Source of the DNA: Thermomicrobiales bacterium | GTDB lineage: Bacteria > Chloroflexota > Chloroflexia > Thermomicrobiales > UBA6265 | NCBI GenBank assembly: GCA_025937615.1 | Contig: JAICRA010000013.1 | Span: forward strand, 1 to 11,137 | Reading direction: 5' to 3' | Length of the DNA: 11,137 nt | Shown here: piece after piece, positions 1 through 5,705 of the stretch | Position numbering within the stretch: the stretch's first letter is position 1 | Layout of the letters: the number at the start of each line of letters is the position of its first letter | Notes under the pieces: generated by a model | Databases searched by the model: none | What the model was told of the DNA's origin: nothing | The model's input: only the letters and a program-made list of their open reading frames with translations | Made by a program: the position numbers and the translations under genes

Positions 1-2
1 CC

Positions 3-470
3 CAGACGTGGCAAGTCGTGCTTGGCCTGCCTTCAATTGGGCTCAAAGGTGGGCGTCCGCACCTCGTGCAATTGGGTGGGATCAGGCGGTTCGCCGAAGA
101 ATGGGATCTCTCGGTTGCGGTCGATCTGTCGGGCCCGTTCGACCCCACCTGGGAGGCCGAAGCAGCAATTGCACGTCTAGGGGAACGATTGCGGCTTCTG
201 CGAATCAGCGCTTCCGCCCCGTCCCGGGCCGCGGTCGGTCGCGACCGCGTCGCTTGCCGTGCCCTGCACGCCGCGATAGACGGCGATAACGGCCTCGAGG
301 TCGCCATCGCACCGGCCAGATTGGTTCCATTTCCCATCTCGCCGCGAGTTGCGTCGCACGGCGCGCGCCGGGCAGTGGACTACATCGCCGAGCGAGCGGC
401 GCTTCATGCGCGAGCACTGCGCGAAGGAATTAGCCGGTACGAGGGAAGCCCGTCAACGCGCGGCATTTGA
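3..470 (+). CDS. C-terminal part of a possible xylose-isomerase-like TIM-barrel protein (partial)
   Basis: This reading frame is open from the left edge, so the true start lies outside the window; the first possible internal start is a GTG at 18. About 155 residues are visible. The pattern is alternating hydrophobic strands and helices: a strand ending VAVDLSG, a helix with WEAEAAIARLGERL, a strand LRLLRIS, then LEVAIAP near the end, followed by an Ala/Arg-rich helix. This resembles the second half of sugar phosphate isomerase/epimerase (AP endonuclease 2-like) barrels. The histidine usually found after the sixth strand is not seen (an Arg occupies that place), so a normal metal site is doubtful. 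It converges on rpsI and is not part of the ribosomal operon. The family call is inference from strand pattern; that the frame is a real gene is more secure. Confidence 0.5.
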   Translation, partial: QTWQVVLGLPSIGLKGGRPHLVQLGGIRRFAEEWDLSVAVDLSGPFDPTWEAEAAIARLGERLRLLRISASAPSRAAVGRDRVACRALHAAIDGDNGLEVAIAPARLVPFPISPRVASHGARRAVDYIAERAALHARALREGISRYEGSPSTRGI

Positions 471-498
471 CTCGTGCAAGCGAGAAGGTGCGAAGTAC

Positions 499-525
499 GG
501 CGGGCTCGCGCGGGTCGCCCCCGCC
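499..525 (-). terminator. GC-rich hairpin after rpsI, candidate operon-end terminator
   Basis: Just after the rpsI stop codon lies a stem with arms GGCGGG and CCCGCC and a 15-base loop, itself able to form a short GCG/CGC pairing. It sits between two convergent genes, so it could serve both directions. Neither side has a proper run of T; the minus-strand downstream sequence is only moderately pyrimidine-rich. Termination is inferred from position. Confidence 0.4.
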
Positions 526-530
526 AACCG

Positions 531-929
531 TTACCGCTTCGTGTACTGAGGAGCCTTGCGAGCGCGCTTGAGGCCGACCTTCTTCCGTTCCTTGACGCGA
601 GCATCACGAGTTAGCAGCTGCGCCCGCTTCAGGGTTGGACGTAGATCCTCGTCAGAGCGCACGAGAGCCCGGGCGATGCCGTGGCGAATTGCTCCAACTT
701 GGCCGGACACGCCGCCACCGACGACGCGCACGGTTACATCGAACCGATCCCGTGTGCCCGTGAGATGAAGCGGCTCGAACAGCGAAGCTTGGTAGATTGC
801 TCGCCCACCGAAATAATCGGTCGCCGAACGGCCGTTCACCGTAATCCTTCCGGATCCAGGATACAGCCTAACTCTCGCGACCGCGGCTTTTCTTCGACCC
901 ACTGCCCAGACGTATGGGGCCTCAGCCAT
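531..929 (-). CDS. rpsI: 30S ribosomal protein S9
   Basis: S9 sits in the head of the small subunit, and its C-terminal tail reaches towards the P-site tRNA. The protein is 132 residues, normal for the family. The N-terminal half shows the signature GRRKAAVARVRL, then GSGRITVNGR and the YFG motif. The end is the hallmark basic tail KAPQYTKR. I chose the ATG at 929 because the AAGGAGAG ribosome-binding sequence (941-948) is 11 bases upstream and the protein then begins MAE as is common. A TTG three codons earlier is only 2 bases from that site. It is the last gene of the operon, 45 bases after rplM, as the rplM-rpsI pair is in most bacteria. Certain by sequence signature. Confidence 0.98.
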   Translation of the reverse strand: MAEAPYVWAVGRRKAAVARVRLYPGSGRITVNGRSATDYFGGRAIYQASLFEPLHLTGTRDRFDVTVRVVGGGVSGQVGAIRHGIARALVRSDEDLRPTLKRAQLLTRDARVKERKKVGLKRARKAPQYTKR

Positions 930-974
930 CTTTCTCAAACCTCTCCTTCAGTGCGTTCACCGTATCCGTGTCAA

Positions 975-1436
975 TCAATCGACTTGATCAAGTTGCTGGA
1001 CGAGCAGTGCCTCGGGTTGTTGTGTCGCGTGCGGATGATCCGGACCGGCATAGACCTTGAGCTTCCGGAACTGGCGCCGGCCAAGGACATTCCCTGGAAG
1101 CATGCCTCGAACCGCGTTCTCGATGATGCGCTCGGGATGCGTGGCTCGCACCTCCCGCACCGATTGCCGCCGCAGACCTCCGGGATACCCGGAATGGCGC
1201 GAATAGAGTTTCTGGGTTTCCTTCTTCCCCGTGAGGACCACCTTCTCCGCATTGACGACAATGACGAAGTCACCCATGTCGGCATGCGGTGTGAAGGTCG
1301 GTTTCGTCTTGCCGCGAAGCGCCGCTGCGATCACGGATGCGACCCGCCCCAGTGTTTGACCTTCGGCGTCGACTATGTACCACCGCTTACCAGTATTCAG
1401 ATCAGCCATTTTCGGCGACCACGTTCGCCGTTCCAT
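975..1436 (-). CDS. rplM: 50S ribosomal protein L13
   Basis: L13 is an early-assembling 23S rRNA-binding protein of the large subunit. The 153-residue product carries the family pattern: [17 protein letters not shown] near residues 18-34, then [29 protein letters not shown], and the C-terminal run AVRGMLPGN with [11 protein letters not shown]. It is a few residues longer than typical forms (about 142-148) because of a Gln/Leu-rich C-terminal end. The ATG at 1436 has AAGGAG (1444-1449) seven bases upstream, an ideal spacing. It follows truA by 36 bases and precedes rpsI by 45. A perfect 12-base palindrome (982-993) lies in its last codons. Identification is secure. Confidence 0.98.
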   Translation of the reverse strand: MERRTWSPKMADLNTGKRWYIVDAEGQTLGRVASVIAAALRGKTKPTFTPHADMGDFVIVVNAEKVVLTGKKETQKLYSRHSGYPGGLRRQSVREVRATHPERIIENAVRGMLPGNVLGRRQFRKLKVYAGPDHPHATQQPEALLVQQLDQVD

Positions 1437-1454
1437 TTCGGTGCTCCTTCGTCA

Positions 1455-1468
1455 GCGCCCTGAGGCGC
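1455..1468 (-). other. Intercistronic hairpin, truA-rplM
   Basis: Arms GCGCC and GGCGC with a TCAG tetraloop in the mRNA sense, four bases after the truA stop and just upstream of the rplM ribosome-binding site. No T-run follows. Seen directly in sequence; role unknown. Confidence 0.45.
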
Positions 1469-1472
1469 ACAT

Positions 1473-2291
1473 TCAGCCGTCGTCTAGCACGTCCCCAGCA
1501 AAGCCAATTCGCAAGAGTGTGAGCCCTTGCGGCGGCGCCGCCACCGGGCCAGATCGCCGGTCCCGCCCGGCCAGGAGCTCGCCAATCCATTCGGGATGCC
1601 GCCGCCCTTGGCCGACCTGGAGCAGGGCGCCGACGATGTTGCGAACCATGTGCGGTAAGAACCCGTCCGCCACGACCCGAACTTCGAGCACTGAGGCGCA
1701 CTGGTTGCTGCAAGGTACAATTCGCGGCCGGACCGCCTGGCAGTTACAACGGAGGATCGTCCGCGTTGTACCCCTCGGCATCTCCGCTCTCGCTGACCAC
1801 GGGACCCCTTCGCCCGCGCCAGCGAACGCCGCGAAATCGTGGGTTCCCACGAGCTGCCTGGCACCGGTTCTAACAGCTTCGACGTCGAGCTGGGTCCTGC
1901 GCATCCAGGCATAGCGGGCGAGAAACGGGCTGACTGCGCCCGACGCAATCCAGTAGCGATATTCGCGCCATAACGCGTCGTAGCGAGGATTGAACGAGTC
2001 TGCACAGCCAATCGCTTCCGTTGCGGCGACATCGACCGGCAACCGCGCATTGAGCGCGTGCTGCAAAGCGAGCGGCGTCGCTCCCCAGGCTGCAAGCTTG
2101 ACCGCAACAACCTGACCGACGGCATGCACCCCACGGTCGGTTCGGCCTGCGAATATCGCGCGAACCGGAGTACCGGCGATGACGCCGAGAACGCCCTCCA
2201 ACTCCCCTTGGACGGTGCGTTGATTCGGCTGAACCTGGGATCCGGCAAAATCCGTCCCGTCATAGGCCAGCGTCAGCCGAAAACTCGGCAT
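1473..2291 (-). CDS. truA: tRNA pseudouridine(38-40) synthase
   Basis: TruA converts uridines 38, 39 and 40 of the tRNA anticodon arm to pseudouridine. The 272-residue protein opens with a FRLTLAYDGTDFAGSQVQP-type segment and has the catalytic motif AGRTDRGVHA, with Asp52 as the expected nucleophile. FNPRYDALWREYRYWI (residues 100-115) and DGFLPHMVRNIVGALL (209-224) are the other family blocks. Between the RTIL strand and that last block is an inserted loop with Cys182, Cys184, Cys194 and Cys198, which most TruA proteins lack. The ATG at 2291 follows the rplQ stop by 25 bases; its ribosome-binding site is weak and largely covered by a hairpin around the rplQ stop, suggesting translation coupled to rplQ. 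Placement after rplQ is a known arrangement. Confidence 0.96.
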   Translation of the reverse strand: MPSFRLTLAYDGTDFAGSQVQPNQRTVQGELEGVLGVIAGTPVRAIFAGRTDRGVHAVGQVVAVKLAAWGATPLALQHALNARLPVDVAATEAIGCADSFNPRYDALWREYRYWIASGAVSPFLARYAWMRRTQLDVEAVRTGARQLVGTHDFAAFAGAGEGVPWSARAEMPRGTTRTILRCNCQAVRPRIVPCSNQCASVLEVRVVADGFLPHMVRNIVGALLQVGQGRRHPEWIGELLAGRDRRSGPVAAPPQGLTLLRIGFAGDVLDDG

Positions 2292-2300
2292 TGTGTCGGA

Positions 2301-2318
2301 GAGCGAGGAATCTCACTC
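2301..2318 (-). other. Hairpin over the rplQ stop codon, rplQ-truA junction
   Basis: In the mRNA sense the arms GAGTGAG and CTCGCTC pair over seven positions with one G-U wobble and an ATTC loop. The 5' arm starts inside the rplQ TGA stop. truA starts ten bases beyond the 3' arm. Confidence 0.4.
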
Positions 2319-2673
2319 AAACCTCGATGAACTCGATCAAGGCCATCGGTGCGGCGTCACCGTGACGCACCCCGAGCTTGGAGATCCGGGTGTACCCACC
2401 GGGAGCTGCTTCGAATCGCGGCGCAATGACCTCGAAGAGCTTCGTCGTTGCTGGAGAGTGATCGATCTTCGACATCACCAGATGGCGGTGGTGTTCCGAA
2501 TCGGATCGGGCAATGGTCACCAACTTCTCGACAACTGGTCGTAGCGACTTCGCCTTTGCCTCGGTCGTTGTCAGCCGCTCGTGGAGAATCATGGAAACCG
2601 CGAGTTGGCGCAGCAGCGCTTGCCGCCGTGCAGAATTGCGGCCGAACTTCCTGCCTGCTTTGCGATGCCTCAT
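2317..2673 (-). CDS. rplQ: 50S ribosomal protein L17
   Basis: L17 lies near the peptide exit side of the large subunit. The 118-residue protein begins with the signature MRHRKAGRKFGRNSARRQAL and continues LLRQLAVSMILHERLTTTEAKAKSLRPVVEKLVT, then a C-terminal part with RISKLGVRHGDAAPMALIEF. Length is normal. Its ATG overlaps the rpoA stop as ATGA, a classic coupled junction, and GGGAGG (2681-2686) inside the end of rpoA lies seven bases upstream. Coupling should keep L17 and the alpha subunit produced together. Identification is secure. Confidence 0.98.
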   Translation of the reverse strand: MRHRKAGRKFGRNSARRQALLRQLAVSMILHERLTTTEAKAKSLRPVVEKLVTIARSDSEHHRHLVMSKIDHSPATTKLFEVIAPRFEAAPGGYTRISKLGVRHGDAAPMALIEFIEV

Positions 2674-3788
2674 TCTTGATCCTCCCGGCCGGCGGCGTTC
2701 CCGCTCGCAGCGCTGTCACCCTGAAGAGATGCGATCGCCTCGGCCATCTCGTCATCGGTAGCACCGAGAGCATCGCCGTCCAGATCGTCGAGGCTCTCTT
2801 CAGAAAGCTCGAGCCCGTCCAGGTATTCGACACCGGCCAGTCCTGCTTCGCCCTCAGGCAGGTAGCCGAACTCAGCAAGCTTTTGTCGCAATTCGGTCAG
2901 CGAGCGTGGACCAAAGTTGCGGATCGAAAGGAGCTGCTCTGGATCCGCGGTGAGAACCTGGCCGACTCGCTCGATCTGCCGGCTGCGCAGAGCGTTAAGC
3001 ACACGGGGCGAGAGCCCAAGATCCACGAGGGGCTTGTTCAGGATCTCGTCTGGGATCGACTGTCCAGCGCCACTCGCCTGATCGGCGCCTGCCTGGGTAA
3101 AACCTGCGAAGACCTGCGCCTGAGTCATGAGGATGCGTGCCGCTTCGGCCAGCGCCTCATCCGGTTCGATCGTGCCGTCGGTGAGAACTTCGATAATAAG
3201 GCGGTCGTAGTCGGTCAATGGGCCAACGCGTGTGTGTTCGACGACGAAATTCACGCGCTCGATCGGCGTATAGATTGCGTCGATGGGGATCTCACCGATT
3301 GCATATGACTCTTGCAACTCCGCGGGCTTGTAACCCCGATCTTGCGTGATCCAGATATCCATGTCGATGACCCCGTTTGGGGAGTCGATCGTCGCAATGA
3401 TCTGCTCGGGGTTGATCACGTCGACTTCAGCTGGCCAAACGACATCGCCCGCGGTGACCACCCGCTCGCCGGAGGGATCGCCCTGCACGTAGAGGTGAGC
3501 GCGGGTTTCGCCGTTCAGTTCCATCAAGCGCTTGAGTCGAATGCGCTTGAGATTGAGAACGATCTCGGTTACGTCTTCGCGGACGTCTGGAATCGTTGAA
3601 AATTCGTGCCAAACGTTGTCGAGGCGCACGCGTGAGACCGCCACGCCCTCAAGGGAGCGCAAGAGAATGCGGCGCAGGGCATTGCCCAGCGTCGTCCCGT
3701 ACCCGGGCTCCATCGGATCGGCCTTGTACCGACCGTAATTCAGCCCGGTCTCAACGGCTTCGATGTGAAATTGCGGTCGCTCCAACAA
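2670..3788 (-). CDS. rpoA: DNA-directed RNA polymerase subunit alpha, with long acidic C-terminal tail
   Basis: Alpha dimerises to nucleate RNA polymerase assembly, and its C-terminal domain binds UP-element DNA and activators. Of 372 residues, about 1-230 form the N-terminal domain, with GYGTTLGNALRRILL (29-43) and the conserved ADPMEPG. A flexible linker (about 231-246) leads to the C-terminal domain (247-311), whose helix-hairpin-helix reads SIRNFGPRSLTEL. The residues matching E. coli Arg265, Asn268, Lys298 and Ser299 appear as Arg262, Asn265, Arg295 and Ser296. Residues 312-372 are an extra tail with 19 Asp/Glu and one Arg. The start is TTG at 3788, with GGAGG (3798-3802) nine bases upstream and no better in-frame ATG. 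It follows rpsD by 66 bases and overlaps rplQ by 4. Confidence 0.98.
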   Translation of the reverse strand: MLERPQFHIEAVETGLNYGRYKADPMEPGYGTTLGNALRRILLRSLEGVAVSRVRLDNVWHEFSTIPDVREDVTEIVLNLKRIRLKRLMELNGETRAHLYVQGDPSGERVVTAGDVVWPAEVDVINPEQIIATIDSPNGVIDMDIWITQDRGYKPAELQESYAIGEIPIDAIYTPIERVNFVVEHTRVGPLTDYDRLIIEVLTDGTIEPDEALAEAARILMTQAQVFAGFTQAGADQASGAGQSIPDEILNKPLVDLGLSPRVLNALRSRQIERVGQVLTADPEQLLSIRNFGPRSLTELRQKLAEFGYLPEGEAGLAGVEYLDGLELSEESLDDLDGDALGATDDEMAEAIASLQGDSAASGNAAGREDQE

Positions 3789-3835
3789 GATGTAGTGCCT
3801 CCATAGATTGAGTGCGGCGCGCCCGCGTCTCGAGT

Positions 3836-3853
3836 TCCCAGAAGCGGCCGGGA
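3836..3853 (-). other. Intercistronic hairpin, rpsD-rpoA
   Basis: In the mRNA sense, arms TCCCGG and CTGGGA pair over six positions (one G-U) around a six-base loop, starting one base after the rpsD stop. An 8-base palindrome GGCGCGCC (3816-3823) follows in the same spacer, before the rpoA ribosome-binding site. Confidence 0.4.
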
Positions 3854-3854
3854 T

Positions 3855-4499
3855 CTAGCGGCTATAGTGCTCCACGACGAGTGCTTCGTTGAAAGATGGG
3901 ACCTCGATCTGGTCGCGAGCGGGCAGGTTGAGAATCTTGCCGCTGAGCGCCCGCGGGTCGACGGTCATCCAGTCCGGGGCCCTCCGTGTATCCAGCACTT
4001 CGCCGTAATCCGTGAAATAGGTGCGGCCACGGCTGCCCGGGCGCACAGTCACGACATCGCCCGGCTTAACGAGGAAAGAGGGAATGTTGGTCTTGCGGTC
4101 GTTGACCATGAAATGCCCGTGGCGGACTAGCTGCCGGGCTTGCTTTCTCGAGTCGGCAAATCCCATTCGGTAAACGACGTTGTCCAGCCGGGATTCGAGA
4201 ATCTGGAGAAGGTTGTCGCCAGTCACTCCGCCGCGGCGCTCGGCCTCTACAAAGTGCTTGTGAAACTGGCTCTCCATGACACCGTAGAACCGGCGAACCT
4301 TTTGCTTCTCGCGAAGCTGGAGGCCGAATTCTGACGGCCGCCTCGTCCGGCGCTGTCCGTGCTGGCCGGGCGGAAAGTTCTTGGCTGGTTGCCGCTTCAC
4401 GATCGGACACTTTGGCCCGTCGCAGCGCGCACCTTTCAAATAGAGCTTCATGCCCTCCCGCCGACACAAGCGGCAGACGGGGCCCGTATATCTCGCCAT
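3855..4499 (-). CDS. rpsD: 30S ribosomal protein S4, zinc-finger (C+) form
   Basis: S4 starts 16S rRNA folding from the 5' domain, and in several bacteria it represses its own operon by binding the mRNA. The 214-residue protein has the N-terminal zinc site of the C+ class: Cys9, Cys12, Cys26 and Cys31. Next come [15 protein letters not shown] and [13 protein letters not shown], then an S4 RNA-binding domain at about 104-165 with [30 protein letters not shown] and VKPGDVV. The C-terminus [10 protein letters not shown] is typical. The ATG at 4499 has GGAGG (4512-4516) twelve bases upstream, slightly far. The 87-base spacer before it contains a large hairpin that could be an S4 target. Identification is certain. 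Confidence 0.98.
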   Translation of the reverse strand: MARYTGPVCRLCRREGMKLYLKGARCDGPKCPIVKRQPAKNFPPGQHGQRRTRRPSEFGLQLREKQKVRRFYGVMESQFHKHFVEAERRGGVTGDNLLQILESRLDNVVYRMGFADSRKQARQLVRHGHFMVNDRKTNIPSFLVKPGDVVTVRPGSRGRTYFTDYGEVLDTRRAPDWMTVDPRALSGKILNLPARDQIEVPSFNEALVVEHYSR

Positions 4500-4534
4500 G
4501 ATTCGATCAGTCCTCCGTCATTTGCACTTAGTGA

Positions 4535-4565
4535 CGGGCCGCACGCGCATCGCGGGACTGGCCCG
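4535..4565 (-). promoter_or_regulatory. Two-tier hairpin upstream of rpsD, candidate S4 autoregulatory structure
   Basis: In the 87-base spacer between rpsK and rpsD, outer arms CGGGCC and GGCCCG enclose an inner CGCG-ATG-CGCG element. The structure ends about 35 bases before the rpsD start. It could be a processing or stability hairpin or an S4-binding site. S4 leader regulation is known for rpsD or its operon in E. coli and Bacillus, but I see no match to those structures, so the regulatory role is a guess. Confidence 0.3.
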
Positions 4566-4586
4566 GCGAGATCACGGCCCTGCGGA

Positions 4587-4994
4587 TTAGACCCGCCGCC
4601 GCTTCGGCGGCCGACAACCGTTGAACGGAATCGGGGTCGTGTCGGTAATCGAGACTACCTGTACGCCACTTGACTGCAACGAGCGAATAGCCATTTCACG
4701 ACCCGAACCAGGCCCCTTCACAAAGACATCGACCTGGCGCAGCCCATGCTCCATTGCTTTTCGCGCCGCCGATTCGGCCGTCACTTGCGCCGCGTACGGC
4801 GTGCTCTTCCGGCTCCCCTTGAATCCATTCGAGCCCGCGCTCGACCAGGAGATGACGTTTCCGGCCGGGTCGGTCATCGTAATAATGGTGTTGTTGAACG
4901 TCGCCTGCAGGTAGGCTCTGCCGCGAGGAATGTTCTTGCGGTCGCGACGACGAACTCGAGTCTTCCCTTTCCCACCGCGTCGCTTATCTGCCAT
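4587..4994 (-). CDS. rpsK: 30S ribosomal protein S11
   Basis: S11 lies on the small-subunit platform and contacts the mRNA exit region. The 135-residue protein has a basic N-terminus, then [58 protein letters not shown] and [20 protein letters not shown]. It ends in the family signature [11 protein letters not shown]. The position often filled by His before NGCRPP is Phe here, a small change. The ATG at 4994 has GAGGAG (5005-5010) ten bases upstream. It lies 75 bases after rpsM and 87 before rpsD in the standard rpsM-rpsK-rpsD-rpoA order. Identification is certain. Confidence 0.98.
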   Translation of the reverse strand: MADKRRGGKGKTRVRRRDRKNIPRGRAYLQATFNNTIITMTDPAGNVISWSSAGSNGFKGSRKSTPYAAQVTAESAARKAMEHGLRQVDVFVKGPGSGREMAIRSLQSSGVQVVSITDTTPIPFNGCRPPKRRRV

Positions 4995-5055
4995 GCTTAC
5001 CGTGCTCCTCTGTCCTCAAAACGTCGGCGCGGCAGAACCAGTTAGCCTGCCTGCC

Positions 5056-5069
5056 AGCGGTTATCCGCT
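5056..5069 (-). other. Intercistronic hairpin, rpsM-rpsK
   Basis: Arms AGCGG and CCGCT with an ATAA loop in the mRNA sense, starting on the base after the rpsM stop. No T-run follows. Part of the repeated junction pattern in this operon. Confidence 0.4.
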
Positions 5070-5441
5070 TTAGCTCTTCTTGCGGCCGCCGACCGCTCGC
5101 CGCGGCCCCCGCCGCGTCCGCGCGTTCGTGCGCGTGCGCTGGCCACGAACCGGCATGCCCCGGCGGTGCCGCAGACCGCGATAGCACCCGATATCCATCA
5201 GGCGCTTGATGTTCATCGCGACTTCTCGCCGGAGGTCGCCCTCGACTCGCATCTCTTTGTCGACGATGTCGCGTATGCGATTGACCTCGTCGTCCGTCAG
5301 ATCACGCACTCGCGTATCGGGGTTAACGTTCGTACGCTCGAGCAGTTTTTGGCTCGTATGGAGTCCAATACCAAAGATGTACGGGAGGGCCGCCTCGACT
5401 CGCTTGTCGCGAGGTAGATCGACCCCTGCAATTCGTGCCAC
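5070..5441 (-). CDS. rpsM: 30S ribosomal protein S13
   Basis: S13 sits on the head of the small subunit, forms intersubunit bridges and contacts the P-site tRNA through its tail. The 123-residue protein starts [16 protein letters not shown], has [13 protein letters not shown] and the [38 protein letters not shown] block in its second half, and ends in a basic tail finishing GGRKKS. The start is GTG at 5441 with GAGGGG (5449-5454) seven bases upstream. An ATG seven bases before it is out of frame and touches the ribosome-binding site, so GTG is clearly right. It follows rpmJ by 36 bases. Identification is certain. Confidence 0.98.
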   Translation of the reverse strand: MARIAGVDLPRDKRVEAALPYIFGIGLHTSQKLLERTNVNPDTRVRDLTDDEVNRIRDIVDKEMRVEGDLRREVAMNIKRLMDIGCYRGLRHRRGMPVRGQRTRTNARTRRGPRRAVGGRKKS

Positions 5442-5457
5442 GTCGCATCCCCTCTGC

Positions 5458-5475
5458 GCCCGCGCTAACGCGAGC
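5458..5475 (-). other. Intercistronic hairpin, rpmJ-rpsM
   Basis: In the mRNA sense, arms GCTCGCG and CGCGGGC pair over seven positions (one G-U) around a TTAG loop, two bases after the rpmJ stop. The rpsM ribosome-binding site begins four bases beyond it, so folding could affect rpsM initiation. Confidence 0.45.
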
Positions 5476-5477
5476 GA

Positions 5478-5591
5478 TTAGCCCTGCCGCTGCTTATGCC
5501 GTGGATTCACACAGATCACCCGAATCACCCCGTGACGCCGGATGATCTTGCACTTTTCGCAACGGCGGGTGACGGAAGCAGCTACTTTCAT
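5478..5591 (-). CDS. rpmJ: 50S ribosomal protein L36, zinc-binding (C+) form
   Basis: L36 is the smallest large-subunit protein and stabilises a 23S rRNA junction. The 37-residue product [15 protein letters not shown]... has the C+ zinc ligands Cys11, Cys14, Cys27 and His32, and ends HKQRQG like nearly all L36 proteins. A longer frame open to 5669 gives no family-like sequence before this Met, so the ATG at 5591 is the start. The ribosome-binding site is weak (an AGGA about 12 bases upstream). It lies 114 bases after map, where infA is often found; no infA is present. Cysteine-containing L36 needs zinc, and many genomes also keep a zinc-free copy elsewhere. Confidence 0.96.
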   Translation of the reverse strand: MKVAASVTRRCEKCKIIRRHGVIRVICVNPRHKQRQG

Positions 5592-5649
5592 GACCGTTAC
5601 CAATCCTGTCTTGATGTTGAAGAATCTTGCACCCGAGACAACCGCGCCC

Positions 5650-5665
5650 GCGGCGTCAAGGCCGC
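5650..5665 (-). other. Second hairpin in the map-rpmJ spacer
   Basis: Arms GCGGC and GCCGC enclose a six-base loop in the mRNA sense. It lies eleven bases after the stronger hairpin at 5677-5697 and about 60 bases before the rpmJ start, giving tandem stem-loops in this spacer. Confidence 0.35.
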
Positions 5666-5676
5666 ACACGCGGATA

Positions 5677-5697
5677 GCGCACGCCTCAGGCGTGCGC
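5677..5697 (-). other. Perfect 9-bp stem, 3-base loop hairpin after map
   Basis: In the mRNA sense the arms GCGCACGCC and GGCGTGCGC are perfectly complementary around a TGA loop, eight bases after the map stop codon. It is the strongest hairpin in the window. It is not followed by a T-run, so a classical intrinsic terminator is unlikely; it could be an attenuator, an RNA-processing or stability element, or a U-less terminator separating the secY-adk-map block from the alpha block. Confidence 0.6.
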
Positions 5698-5705
5698 CGA
5701 ACACG

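Noticed and set aside
982..993. Perfect 12-base palindrome in the last codons of rplM
   Set aside because: It is coding sequence with no loop for a stable hairpin; chance or an incidental site is likelier than an operator.
681..1463. Plus-strand open frame of 260 codons opposite rplM and rpsI
   Set aside because: Antisense to two certain ribosomal genes; its composition mirrors their complement.
1484..2263. Second minus-strand long frame overlapping truA
   Set aside because: The truA frame carries the catalytic AGRTDRG motif; the other frame is Ser/Arg-rich without motifs.
2448..3308. Plus-strand open frame of 286 codons opposite rpoA and rplQ
   Set aside because: Antisense shadow of conserved genes with no independent evidence.
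3816..3823. GGCGCGCC palindrome in the rpsD-rpoA spacer
   Set aside because: Short GC palindromes are expected in GC-rich DNA and no repeat copies are seen.
5615..5660. Internal promoter upstream of rpmJ (TTGACG or TTGTCT as -35)
   Set aside because: No acceptable -10 element at 16-18 bases from either, so not supported.
5592..5669. N-terminal extension of rpmJ, or a small leader peptide or infA remnant
   Set aside because: The 26 extra residues resemble neither L36 nor IF-1, and the ATG at 5591 gives an exact-length L36.
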